This document shows positions 1 to 7,144 of a stretch of 18,687 nt of DNA, in pieces. The stretch's first letter is position 1; each line of letters opens with the position of its first letter. Both the position numbers and the translations under genes were made by a program. This DNA comes from Dinoroseobacter sp034111085. Its GTDB lineage: Bacteria; Pseudomonadota; Alphaproteobacteria; Rhodobacterales; Rhodobacteraceae. The stretch spans positions 1 through 18,687 of the forward strand of contig JAWUXZ010000046.1 of NCBI GenBank assembly GCA_034111085.1, in the 5' to 3' direction. The notes under the pieces were generated by a model. That model was not told where the DNA came from and searched no databases. It saw only the letters and a program-made list of their open reading frames with translations.

Positions 1-16
1 CGTCCTGTGCGCGCGC

Positions 17-41
17 CTTAAGCGTTCTTAAGCGTTGTTAA
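17..41. repeat. Tandem 10-bp repeat upstream of the MFS gene
   Basis: The decamer CTTAAGCGTT occurs twice in a row (17-26 and 27-36), and a third degenerate copy begins GTTAAAC (37-43). TTAA therefore recurs every 10 bp, about one helical turn. It lies about 80 bp before the start of the MFS transporter gene and may be part of its promoter or operator. No protein binding it can be named. Confidence 0.4.
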
Positions 42-123
42 ACACCCGCCAAGATGCGCCATTGCCGTATGGGAACGCTCATGCGAAGCGAAACCCCGCC
101 CAGTAAACTTCAGGACCGCTCCC

Positions 124-1341
124 ATGTTGCCAACGCCTACCACACCCCTGTCTCGTGGCGAGTTTGTCGTCCTGATTGCCTTCATGGTGTCGATCGTTGC
201 GATGTCGACCGACATCATGCTGCCAGCGCTTGCCGTGATCGGCCAAGACCTCGGCATCGCAGACCCGAACGACGCGCAGATGATTGTCACCGCTCTGTTC
301 CTCGGGTTCGGGGTGGGGCTGCTGTTCGCAGGACCGCTCTCAGACAGCTATGGGCGCAAACCGGTGATCTATGTCGGATACTGCATCTTCTTGCTGGGCT
401 GCGTGATGTCTGCATTAACCGAGACTTGGGAGCTGATGATCCTTGGCCGTGTCTTACAGGGCATCGGTGCTGCGTTCCCGCGCGTCGTGACAATTGCGGT
501 CATCCGCGACGGCTTTGCAGGTCGGCAGATGGCCAGCATTATGTCGTTTATCATGGCAGTCTTCGTTCTGGTGCCCATGCTCGCGCCCGCCATCGGCCAA
601 GGCATCATCTTGTTATCTGGCTGGCGCGCGACCTTCGTGTTCTTGATGATCATGGCGATCGCAGCCGCAGTTTGGTTCGCTTACCGCCAGCCCGAGACGC
701 TGGCAGTTGACAACCGCCGCCCGTTTTCACCCAGCGCCCTTTGGGCCGGAACGCGACAAGTGTTCAGCTCGCGCGCCGCTATCGGCTACATCTTCGCCAC
801 TGGTCTGATCAATGGTGCGTTCATCGGCTATCTCAGCTCGGCCCAGCAGATCTTTGTGGAAGCGTATGCGGCAGGCAGCCTGTTCCCGCTTTATTTCGCA
901 ATTGCAGCGCTGGCGCTCGGCGTCGCCTCGATCCTTAACGCGCGGCTGGTGCTGCGGTTGGGGATGCGCATCCTGACATGGTGGGCGACGCTGGGGCTGG
1001 CAGCCCTGTCGGTCGCGTTCATCCTCCCGGCAGTAATGACAGGTGGCTTGCCACCGCTGTGGGCGTTCATCGCTTGGCTGGTGGCGGTGTTCTTCTGCGT
1101 CGGATTTCTGTTCGGTAACTTCAACGCACTGGCGATGGAGCCTTTGGGCAAGATCGCAGGTCTAGGCGCAGGCATCGTTGGGGCGGTATCAACCCTTATC
1201 GCGCTGCCGCTCGCCTTCGCAATTGGCAACGCCTATGCGGGCGGGGTGCTGCATCTGGTCTACGGGTTCGCAGTGCTCGGAATCGCAACGCTGATTGTTG
1301 TGGTGTGGACAGAGCGCGGCATTCCCCGGTCCGGCGAATAA
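124..1341 (+). CDS. Bcr/CflA-type MFS drug-resistance exporter
   Basis: A 405-residue inner-membrane protein with about 12 hydrophobic segments, the usual length for 12-TM MFS drug:proton antiporters. The N-terminal segment has STDIMLPAL (residues 28-36), typical of the Bcr/CflA subfamily. Loop 2-3 carries MFS motif A, GPLSDSYGRK (70-79). Motif B is the R-x-x-Q-G-x-G stretch starting at R109. A proline/glycine-rich motif C (about 147-161) marks antiporters. By family knowledge it should export small toxic compounds using proton influx; the substrate cannot be read from sequence. The ATG at 124 follows a CAGGA sequence at suitable spacing. It stands alone, converging on rpsD across a shared terminator. 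Family assignment is firm; the choice of Bcr/CflA over other DHA1 exporters is likely but not proven. Confidence 0.87.
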   Translation: MLPTPTTPLSRGEFVVLIAFMVSIVAMSTDIMLPALAVIGQDLGIADPNDAQMIVTALFLGFGVGLLFAGPLSDSYGRKPVIYVGYCIFLLGCVMSALTETWELMILGRVLQGIGAAFPRVVTIAVIRDGFAGRQMASIMSFIMAVFVLVPMLAPAIGQGIILLSGWRATFVFLMIMAIAAAVWFAYRQPETLAVDNRRPFSPSALWAGTRQVFSSRAAIGYIFATGLINGAFIGYLSSAQQIFVEAYAAGSLFPLYFAIAALALGVASILNARLVLRLGMRILTWWATLGLAALSVAFILPAVMTGGLPPLWAFIAWLVAVFFCVGFLFGNFNALAMEPLGKIAGLGAGIVGAVSTLIALPLAFAIGNAYAGGVLHLVYGFAVLGIATLIVVVWTERGIPRSGE

Positions 1342-1356
1342 CCCAAATCCACAACG

Positions 1357-1385
1357 AAAAAGGCCGCCCCACTAAGGACGGCCTT
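1357..1385 (-). terminator. Terminator between MFS gene and rpsD
   Basis: A perfect 7-bp stem (AAGGCCG at 1360-1366 with CGGCCTT at 1379-1385), extended by CCCC/GG pairing. Read on the minus strand it is followed by TTTTTCG, a proper U-tract, so it ends rpsD transcription. On the plus strand it can act more weakly for the MFS gene. Confidence 0.8.
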
Positions 1386-1408
1386 CTCAGTCAGTAAGCT
1401 CAGACGAC

Positions 1409-2029
1409 TTAGTTCTGAGCGTAATATTCGATCACGAGGTTCGGTTCCATCATCACGGGATAAGGAACGTCACCGAACGCTGGACGGCGCAAGAATGTGG
1501 CGACCAGCTTGTTGTGGTCGACCTCGATATACTCAGGCACATCGCGCTCGTGCAGTTGGATGGCTTCCAGAACCAGCACCATCTGCTTGGACTTCTGGCG
1601 CACTTCGATAACGTCGCCCTCTTTTACGCGGTAGGACGGGATGTTGACGCGCTGACCGTTCACCGTGACATGGCCGTGGTTCACGAATTGACGTGCGGCA
1701 AAGACGGTGGGGACAAACTTGGCGCGGTAGACAACCGCATCGAGGCGCGATTCCAGCAGGCCGATCAGGTTCTCGCCAGTGTCGCCTTTGACACGAGCGG
1801 CTTCCACGAAGGTACGCTTGAACTGCTTCTCGGTCAGATCGCCGTAATAGCCTTTCAGCTTCTGCTTGGCACGCAGCTGCAAACCGAAGTCAGAAAGCTT
1901 CTGCTTACGACGCTGACCGTGCTGGCCGGGGCCATATTCACGCTTGTTAACTGGGGATTTCGCGCGGCCCCAGATGTTTTCACCCATCCGGCGGTCAATT
2001 TTGTACTTGGCAGTCGTGCGTTTGGTCAC
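1409..2029 (-). CDS. rpsD: 30S ribosomal protein S4
   Basis: 206 residues, the normal S4 length. S4 binds 16S rRNA early in assembly of the small subunit and helps form the mRNA entry site. The N-terminal part begins MTKRTTAKYKIDRR and has the basic, glycine-rich YGPGQHGQRRK stretch. The S4 RNA-binding domain runs from about residue 90 to 150 (LLESRLDAVVYR through the NGQRVNIPSYRV loop). The start is a GTG at 2029, chosen because AGAGGAGA lies just upstream and the protein begins as other S4 proteins do. The gene stands alone, away from the alpha operon, as is usual in alphaproteobacteria. Its own promoter and a structured leader lie upstream. Confidence 0.98.
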   Translation of the reverse strand: MTKRTTAKYKIDRRMGENIWGRAKSPVNKREYGPGQHGQRRKQKLSDFGLQLRAKQKLKGYYGDLTEKQFKRTFVEAARVKGDTGENLIGLLESRLDAVVYRAKFVPTVFAARQFVNHGHVTVNGQRVNIPSYRVKEGDVIEVRQKSKQMVLVLEAIQLHERDVPEYIEVDHNKLVATFLRRPAFGDVPYPVMMEPNLVIEYYAQN

Positions 2030-2035
2030 GGCTGT

Positions 2036-2120
2036 TCTCCTCTTTTCAGGTTTAAGAGGGCGTTGTCCTCTGTCCAGATTTTGCTGAACCGACAGGGCAT
2101 CCTCTTGCGAGGGCCACCAA
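2036..2120 (-). promoter_or_regulatory. Structured rpsD leader, possible autoregulatory site
   Basis: On the minus strand the rpsD Shine-Dalgarno (AGAGGAGA, 2036-2043) lies in AAGAGG (2039-2044). That can pair perfectly with CCTCTT at 2054-2059, leaving a 9-nt loop. Further upstream, CCTC-GCAA-GAGG forms a hairpin with a GNRA-type loop, closed by GGC/GCC after a 2-nt bulge. A second AAGAGG (2101-2106) within that hairpin could compete for the same CCTCTT. In other bacteria S4 represses its own mRNA by binding leader structures. That this leader does so is inference. Confidence 0.45.
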
Positions 2121-2136
2121 CACCAATAGAGCAGCT

Positions 2137-2164
2137 CTTATAGACGCCCGTTCGGGGGTGTCAA
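2137..2164 (-). promoter_or_regulatory. rpsD sigma70-type promoter
   Basis: On the minus strand a perfect -35 TTGACA (2159-2164) is separated by 16 bp from a -10 TATAAG (2137-2142). Transcription should begin near 2130, giving a leader of about 100 nt before the GTG at 2029. It is the best promoter match in the window, as expected for a ribosomal protein gene. Confidence 0.75.
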
Positions 2165-2269
2165 CTGCCGCCCATGGCCGGTCAGGATTAGGGTTTGCGC
2201 GAGGGGCATGGCTGGTGCTTCTATAGCTGCAACCACCCCAAGGCGCACTGTCAGCGATGCGGCAGGTTT

Positions 2270-2276
2270 AGGAGGG
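2270..2276 (+). promoter_or_regulatory. Strong Shine-Dalgarno of the Imm11-like gene
   Basis: AGGAGGG lies 6 bp before the ATG at 2283. It is close to the ideal anti-16S complement and marks 2283 as the true translation start of the reading frame that is interrupted by a TGA at 2415-2417. Confidence 0.7.
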
Positions 2277-2282
2277 CGAGCC

Positions 2283-2933
2283 ATGCAAACCAATCCAATC
2301 GGCGAGCGTGTTTGGTATTCGAGGATTGTGAGCGATCACGCCGCTTACAGATCCTTCAACTTTAGTATGGGGCAGAGTCTGATCTCGAAGTTGGACTTTG
2401 TCAGGAGCGTAACGTGACACAATTTTGTAGATCCCAGCGCAGCCGCAAGGCTTATTTTGTATGAAGCCCACAATAAAATCAAGAAATCGCATAGACACGC
2501 TTTCCATATATATGACCTTTTGGTCGTAGTGTCCCCGGAGGTGCGCGACCTCCTAATGACCTTCAACATTGGCGATGCGCAGTTCTTCAAGGTGCCGATC
2601 CACCTTGGGGAAGGCCTCGGGCCAAGCGCCTATCCCGACCACTACATTCTCAACGTCCATGATAAAAAGCGCGCCTTCATGCCCGAGCATTCTGAGGAAA
2701 TAAAGTGGAGCTACGATAAGGATGATGGGCAAGGGGGTAAGATTGGCGTTTGGCGTTGCATGTATAACAAAGACATCCTTGCTGTGTCCGAAGCAGCACT
2801 TGAGGGGTTGGACTTGTGGGCGGAAGATGCGGTTCCGACGCGCTTCTTCTTTTCCGACAGGCTGAAACGCGCGCTTGATGAGGCGGGGATGAACAAGAGC
2901 AGCTTTCGCCTGGTCGAGGCGCGCGTCGTCTAG
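2283..2933 (+). pseudogene. Imm11/DUF1629-like immunity protein, interrupted by in-frame TGA
   Basis: The C-terminal part (open from 2418, usable TTG start at 2457, stop at 2933) reads like the Imm11 (DUF1629) family: a hydrophobic strand running into VVSPEVRDLL, then YILNVHDKKR, GVWRC, a middle ALEGLDLW and a late FFFSDRLKRALDEAGM. Members usually have an N-terminal part that the 158-residue fragment lacks. That part is found upstream in the same frame: a strong Shine-Dalgarno, ATG at 2283, and 44 codons including RVWYSRIVSDHAAYRSF, ending at TGA 2415-2417. Reading through the stop would give 216 residues, about the family length. A nonsense mutation or a sequencing error explains this best. 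GC is low (about 35% over 2461-2520 by my count), unlike the flanking genes, suggesting acquired DNA. Family members are proposed immunity proteins against polymorphic toxins. Function here is unproven. Confidence 0.65.
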
Positions 2934-2943
2934 AAGCGCCTCG
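2915..2943. terminator. Hairpin between the convergent Imm11-like and Hint genes
   Basis: A perfect 8-bp inverted repeat, CGAGGCGC (2915-2922) with GCGCCTCG (2936-2943), has a 13-nt loop that includes the TAG stop at 2931-2933. There is no U-tract on either side, so a terminator role is tentative. Confidence 0.4.
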
Positions 2944-2944
2944 C

Positions 2945-4009
2945 CTAGATCGGCATATGCATCGCACCACGCAGGAGCGCCGCCTCGGGGCGCTCCAGAC
3001 ACCGTCGCGCGGTGGGGCCATAATTTGCGGGCTTCATCAGATCGGGCCGCGCTTCCAGCAAGATTTCGCGCTGGCGCTCGGGTAACGAGCTGACCGGCAT
3101 GTCTTGGGGGTGGAATGTCTCGCAGGGCAGATCATTGGCCCACACAACTGCATGACGTGGCAGCAGGATATGGATATAGCGCACGTCTTTGAGTGCATGA
3201 TCGCGGTGGATGGACCCGTCATTTTGCAGATCGCGCGCCGCAACCAGCACCTCAGGCTCGGCAAACAGCGCTTGGGCCATCGCGCCGCGCAGCAAAACCC
3301 GGTGGTCAGGCGACACGACAAGATCTTGATCAGGGCGCTCGGCCTCAATCGCGCCTGCTCGCAGACGGATCGGGCGCAAATCAGGGCGGCGGGCCAGTTC
3401 AGAGGCGGTGATGTGCGAATTACCGATCCAGGTGATATCTTGGAGCCCATCATCGCGCGTCAGGATGCGGTCGCCGGGGCGCAGGTCAGTCACCGGACAC
3501 CAGCCCTGACCGTTGCGAATGCGCGTGCCCGGCGTAAAACACATCATTGCAGCGGATGGCTTGGCCTTGACGGTCGCGACCTCATGGGCCTCCAGCACAT
3601 ATAAATCGGTGTTCTGCGGCGGTAGTGCATCGCAAAACACCACGATCGGATGTCCGCTGCGCGAGGTCTCGACCAAGGTTGCAGGAAAGCGCGCGCGCCC
3701 ATCGGTCAGTACGATCACGGCATGTTCAAACAGTGCCTCGGGCGTGCACTCGCCGACATCGCGCGCATGGGCTTCATCAATCGTGGACAGCATGCGTGAG
3801 ACAACTTTGCGCAACTTTTTCGACGCACGCGCGCCTTTGACTCCGGTCAGCGATAACAGCGCTTGAGGACCGTCTAGGCGCAACACCTCGCCCTGCCAGC
3901 GCCACATCATGCCGCCATGCAAGCGCCCAGGATCAGTGCCAGTCAGACCGTCAATTTCCACCTGCCGCCAACGAAGCGCGAAGAGCCCTTGAATACCCGA
4001 CTGTTGCAT
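2945..4009 (-). CDS. Hint (Hedgehog/intein) domain protein
   Basis: 354 residues from the ATG at 4009. The C-terminal half is a Hint_2-type domain. It opens with the catalytic cysteine in MMCFTPGTRI (Cys157), then VTDLRPGDRILT (173-184) with its DITWIG strand, and later the conserved VVSPDHRVLL block (231-240). Hint domains of this family carry out self-cleavage or acyl shift at the Cys; cleavage here is inferred. The first 150 residues match nothing I recognise, and there is no signal peptide and no toxin or adhesin domain after Hint. The frame stays open up to 4210, but that part is Cys- and Arg-rich and unlike a protein. The ATG at 4009 has GAGGG upstream. It is convergent with the Imm11-like gene, 11 bp apart. 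Such proteins are common in Rhodobacterales, mostly without known function. Confidence 0.8.
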   Translation of the reverse strand: MQQSGIQGLFALRWRQVEIDGLTGTDPGRLHGGMMWRWQGEVLRLDGPQALLSLTGVKGARASKKLRKVVSRMLSTIDEAHARDVGECTPEALFEHAVIVLTDGRARFPATLVETSRSGHPIVVFCDALPPQNTDLYVLEAHEVATVKAKPSAAMMCFTPGTRIRNGQGWCPVTDLRPGDRILTRDDGLQDITWIGNSHITASELARRPDLRPIRLRAGAIEAERPDQDLVVSPDHRVLLRGAMAQALFAEPEVLVAARDLQNDGSIHRDHALKDVRYIHILLPRHAVVWANDLPCETFHPQDMPVSSLPERQREILLEARPDLMKPANYGPTARRCLERPEAALLRGAMHMPI

Positions 4010-4259
4010 CTGCCTGCCCTCAATACACACAAAGGTCCACCCGGGCGGGCGGCCTCTTTTTGTTGTTCTGTGGCAGCAGAATTTTCCGAAGGCGGCATAC
4101 ACACACAACACCATGCCTTCACTTATCCACAGGCGTAACTTGTACAATGCGGCCTGCCAAGCCCCAACCGTGCACGGACATTCTGATGCGGCATGCTGGC
4201 AACGCCTCAAGCCCCGCGCCCACTGGACAAATTGGCTTTGACAGGGTCAGGGTCCCGCC
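4010..4259. other. Divergent intergenic region between Hint gene and iron permease
   Basis: 250 bp without a credible gene. It holds a CA-rich stretch (about 4099-4110), a perfect DnaA box (4123-4131), and TTGTACAA (4140-4147), whose TACAAT could serve as a -10 for the permease, though no good -35 is seen. TGAC-AGG-GTCA (4239-4249) lies just before the permease ribosome binding site. No TGA-N9-TCA or ICE-like iron box was found here. Confidence 0.5.
4123..4131 (+). promoter_or_regulatory. Perfect DnaA box (TTATCCACA)
   Basis: An exact match to the high-affinity DnaA box, between the divergent Hint gene and iron permease. A single box does not make an origin. It could titrate DnaA, regulate a neighbour, or be chance: a 9-mer is expected about 0.14 times on both strands of a window this size. 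Confidence 0.4.
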
Positions 4260-5945
4260 ATGCAATCCGACAGCAACCACCCCGAGCGTACACGCCGTTT
4301 CGCCTTCGCCTTTCCCGCGCGGGGGCTTTCGTTTGTAATCGCTGCAATCTGCCTTTTGCCGATGCTTGCGGTTGCGCTGGCCGCGATGACAGGCGGCACA
4401 GAGACCTTGCAGCACCTCGCCCAGACCACCTTGCCGCGCTACACGGGCAATACTGCGCTGCTGGCTCTTCTCGTCGCACTTGGCACAGGCGCGCTCGGAA
4501 CCGGGGCCGCTTGGCTGGTCACGATGACCAAATTCCCCGGCGTGCGGTTCCTAGAGGTCACACTGGCGCTGCCGCTGGCTTTCCCGGCTTACGTGCTGGC
4601 CTATGCCTATACGGATTTCCTCGACCATCCCGGCCTCGTGCAGACCTTGCTGCGCGACATGACCGGATGGGGGCCGCGCGACTATTGGTTTCCGGAGATC
4701 CGCAGTCTTGGCGGCGCGGCGTTTATGTTGATCCTTGTCTTGTATCCATACGTCTACCTTCTGGCCCGCGCTGCGTTCCTCCAACAATCCGGGACCGCTT
4801 TCCTTGCCGCCCGCACGCTGGGGCATTCGACGTGGAGCACCTTTTTCCAGATCAACCTACCGCTCGCACGCCCGGCTATTGCAGGTGGTGTGCTGCTGGC
4901 GGTGATGGAGACGATCGCTGATTTCGGCACCGTCAGCTATTTCGGGGTCCAAACCTTTGCGACGGGCATTTACCAAAGCTGGTTTGCGATGGCAGACCGT
5001 GCGGCGGCGGCACAACTGGCGCTGGCATTGCTGACATTCGCGCTGCTGCTGGCCCTGCTAGAGCGCCGCCAACGCGGAGCTGCCAAACACTATTCGCGCA
5101 ATGGTCGGTTCGAGGCTTTGCCCCCAATAGAGCTGAAAGGCACTGCTGCATGGGCCGCGACTGCCCTTTGCGCATTGCCCGTCCTGATTGGGTTCTTACT
5201 GCCGGTGATATTGCTCAGCACCATGGCCGTTGGGTCCGAGCAAAATCTGCTGAGCGCGCGCTACTTGGGCTTTATCCAGAACTCGCTTGTCTTGGCAGGC
5301 CTCGCTGCGCTTCTGACCGTTGCCGCCGCTGTTGTGCTTGGCTTTGCTGCCCGTCTGGCCCCCCGCCCTGGCACCGCTGCGGCGCGCGAGATCGCTCGGA
5401 TCGGCTATGCTGTTCCCGGCGGCGTGATTGCGGTCGGGCTGATCGTGCCGTTCGCCGCGTTTGATAATGCGGTGGACGCATGGATGCGCGCGACCTTTGA
5501 TATCTCGACCGGATTGCTGCTTACCGGGTCTATCTGGCTGCTGATCCTCGCGTATATGGTGCGGTTCATGGCCGCCGCGCTGAACACCTATGACAGCGGG
5601 CTATCAACCATCAATCCCCATATCGACGCCGTTACCCGGACCCTTGGGCGCACGCCGTTCGGGATGTTGCGCGCTGTGCATTTACCGCTGCTGACGCCGT
5701 CGCTGCTGACCGCGGGGCTGATCGTTTTCATCGACGTGATGAAGGAACTGCCCGCCACCTTGATCATGCGCCCGTTCAATTATGACACGCTCGCGGTGCA
5801 AGCTCACCGTCTTGCCAGTGACGAGCGGTTAGACGGTGCGGCTGTGCCCAGCCTCGTTATCGTTGCACTTGCGATGCTGCCAGTGATCCTCGTGTGTCGC
5901 GGGATCGGACAGCAAAGAGCAGTGGCAGAGCGGAATTTACGCTAA
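4260..5945 (+). CDS. Iron(III) ABC transporter permease (FbpB/AfuB type)
   Basis: 561 residues, a fused double permease as in FbpB-type ferric importers, with about 12 membrane segments in two related halves. Each half has an EAA loop, the contact for the ATPase: first around residues 182-207 (AARTLGHSTWSTFFQINLP), second around 456-482 (AVTRTLGRTPFGMLRAVHLP). By family knowledge it carries Fe3+ from the periplasmic binding protein across the inner membrane. The ATG at 4260 follows CAGGGTC. It faces the iron-binding protein gene tail to tail, so the two are not one operon, and no ATP-binding subunit lies nearby. ThiP-type or spermidine-type permeases are related; the iron-binding neighbour favours iron. 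Confidence 0.88.
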   Translation: MQSDSNHPERTRRFAFAFPARGLSFVIAAICLLPMLAVALAAMTGGTETLQHLAQTTLPRYTGNTALLALLVALGTGALGTGAAWLVTMTKFPGVRFLEVTLALPLAFPAYVLAYAYTDFLDHPGLVQTLLRDMTGWGPRDYWFPEIRSLGGAAFMLILVLYPYVYLLARAAFLQQSGTAFLAARTLGHSTWSTFFQINLPLARPAIAGGVLLAVMETIADFGTVSYFGVQTFATGIYQSWFAMADRAAAAQLALALLTFALLLALLERRQRGAAKHYSRNGRFEALPPIELKGTAAWAATALCALPVLIGFLLPVILLSTMAVGSEQNLLSARYLGFIQNSLVLAGLAALLTVAAAVVLGFAARLAPRPGTAAAREIARIGYAVPGGVIAVGLIVPFAAFDNAVDAWMRATFDISTGLLLTGSIWLLILAYMVRFMAAALNTYDSGLSTINPHIDAVTRTLGRTPFGMLRAVHLPLLTPSLLTAGLIVFIDVMKELPATLIMRPFNYDTLAVQAHRLASDERLDGAAVPSLVIVALAMLPVILVCRGIGQQRAVAERNLR

Positions 5946-5947
5946 CG

Positions 5948-5977
5948 AAAAAGCGCGCCCCGTGATGGGACGCGCTT
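5948..5977 (-). terminator. Terminator between permease and binding-protein genes
   Basis: The stem AAGCGCG (5951-5957) pairs with CGCGCTT (5971-5977), with CCCC/GGG continuing inside. On the minus strand it is followed by TTTTTCGTT, so it mainly ends the binding-protein transcript. It is symmetric enough to act on the permease transcript too. Confidence 0.75.
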
Positions 5978-6004
5978 CATTAACTCAGTTCGGAGATGGG
6001 ACGC

Positions 6005-7018
6005 TTATTCCCAACCAACTTGATTGAAGATCATCTGCGCAGTTGGCACGTTTTTGGCCACTGCACTCAGATCAACATCATCAGGCTTGAACATGCCCAA
6101 AGCTGCGACCGATGGGCTAAGACCAACGCCCGGCACGGCAGGGTATTCGTCATTGCCAGCGCTGAAATACTGCTGCGCCTGATCGGAGGCGAGGTATTCT
6201 AGGAAGGTGATCGCATTGTCACGGTTGGGAGCGTTTGCAGCCACTCCGCCGCCCGACAGGTTCATATGCGCGCCTTCAGCGTTTTGAGACGGGAACACCC
6301 AACCGATATTGGCCATCGCATCTTCAGGCAAACCACTGACTTCGCGGCGCAAAGCACGCGCAAAATAGTAGGTATTCGAGATCGAGATATCGCATTCGCC
6401 TGACACAAGGCCACGCAACTGGTCGGTGTCGCCGCCCTGCGGATCGCGTGCGAAGTTATCGACGAAGCCCTGCGCCCAAGCGGTCGCTGCTTCCTCGCCG
6501 TAGTTCTCGATCACAGCGCTCATCAGGGTTTGCGAGTAGACGTTGCTGGACGAGCGGTGGCAGACCAGACCTTTGTAAGCCGGATCGGCCAAGGCGACGT
6601 AGGTCATTGGCGGGTTGGTCACATCGGTCTTGTCGTAGAAGATGATCCGGGCGCGCTGGCTAAAGCCAAACCATTGGTTATCAGCGTCTTGCAGATATGC
6701 GGGGATGCGGGCTTCCAGAACGTCGCTATCGATTGTTTGCAGTACGCCTGCGGCTTTAGCGCGCTCAAGACGGCTGGTGTCGACAGTCAGCAGGATATCG
6801 GCAGGGCTGTTGGCACCTTCGGCTTGCATGCGCGCGATCAGCTCGTCGGCTTTGCCCTCAATCCGGTTAATGGTGATGCCCGTGAGGTCGGTGAAGTCAG
6901 AATAGAGCCGCTCGTCGGTGTCGTAGTGACGCGAGGAATAGAGGTTCACTTCCTGAGCGAAAGCGGGGGCGGCAACAGCAAAAAGTGCTACCAGTGCAGT
7001 GGTTGTGCGAAGCATCAT
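6005..7018 (-). CDS. Periplasmic Fe(3+)-binding protein of an ABC importer (FbpA/FutA type)
   Basis: 337 residues. A clear signal peptide (positive MMLRTT, hydrophobic core, cleavage after AFA at residue 21) sends it to the periplasm. The mature protein starts QEVNLYSSRHYDTD, the typical opening of iron-binding cluster C proteins. A metal-ligand tyrosine is likely in that opening (Tyr32), and the paired tyrosines of ISNTYYFARAL (Tyr217, Tyr218) match the FbpA iron ligands. It should hand Fe3+ to the permease encoded at 4260-5945. The start at 7018 is ATG-ATG; AGGAG lies 6 bp before the first ATG. Upstream lie a TGA-N9-TCA iron box and an ICE-like box, so iron regulation is likely. Confidence 0.92.
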   Translation of the reverse strand: MMLRTTTALVALFAVAAPAFAQEVNLYSSRHYDTDERLYSDFTDLTGITINRIEGKADELIARMQAEGANSPADILLTVDTSRLERAKAAGVLQTIDSDVLEARIPAYLQDADNQWFGFSQRARIIFYDKTDVTNPPMTYVALADPAYKGLVCHRSSSNVYSQTLMSAVIENYGEEAATAWAQGFVDNFARDPQGGDTDQLRGLVSGECDISISNTYYFARALRREVSGLPEDAMANIGWVFPSQNAEGAHMNLSGGGVAANAPNRDNAITFLEYLASDQAQQYFSAGNDEYPAVPGVGLSPSVAALGMFKPDDVDLSAVAKNVPTAQMIFNQVGWE

Positions 7019-7039
7019 TACGATCTCCTAAGTGCAAGG

Positions 7040-7063
7040 TTTATACCTGACTGATTTAGTCAG
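7040..7063 (-). promoter_or_regulatory. Iron-Rhodo-box with adjacent -10 of the iron-binding protein gene
   Basis: TGA (7048-7050), nine bases, TCA (7060-7062) matches the TGA-N9-TCA Iron-Rhodo-box, bound in alphaproteobacteria by RirA or IscR. It lies within a perfect CTGACT-N5-AGTCAG inverted repeat (7047-7063). On the minus strand TATAAA (7040-7045) is a likely -10, so a bound regulator would cover the promoter. The box is 30 bp from the ATG of the binding protein gene. Confidence 0.65.
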
Positions 7064-7114
7064 TGATAGCGTTCTGGCGGCGATTCCGGTGCATGTCAAG
7101 AATTCCTGAGTACA

Positions 7115-7144
7115 TTGGTCAACTTTCTTACCGTCTGATATTTA
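7115..7144 (+). promoter_or_regulatory. Possible promoter of the RNA methyltransferase gene
   Basis: TTGGTC (7115-7120) is separated by 18 bp from TATTTA (7139-7144) on the plus strand, about 57 bp before the methyltransferase ATG. The match is only moderate. The -10 overlaps the ICE-like box, so the regulator could also affect this gene. Confidence 0.3.

Noticed and set aside
17..41. CtrA binding site
   Set aside because: The TTAA motifs are spaced by 6 bases, not 7, and a full TTAA-N7-TTAA match is absent.
2415..2417. Selenocysteine reading of the in-frame TGA in the Imm11-like gene
   Set aside because: No SECIS-like hairpin was evident next to the codon, and the family has no redox site here; a nonsense mutation or sequencing error is far more likely.
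4099..4131. Replication origin around the DnaA box
   Set aside because: There is only one box, no AT-rich unwinding element, and no dnaA, dnaN or parAB genes nearby.
4010..4210. N-terminal extension of the Hint protein to 4210
   Set aside because: The residues are Cys/Arg-rich without domain character and run through the intergenic region; the ATG at 4009 has a ribosome binding site.
4239..4249. TGAC-AGG-GTCA palindrome as an iron box of the permease gene
   Set aside because: Spacing between TGA and TCA is 5, not 9, and it overlaps the ribosome binding region; it is likely chance.
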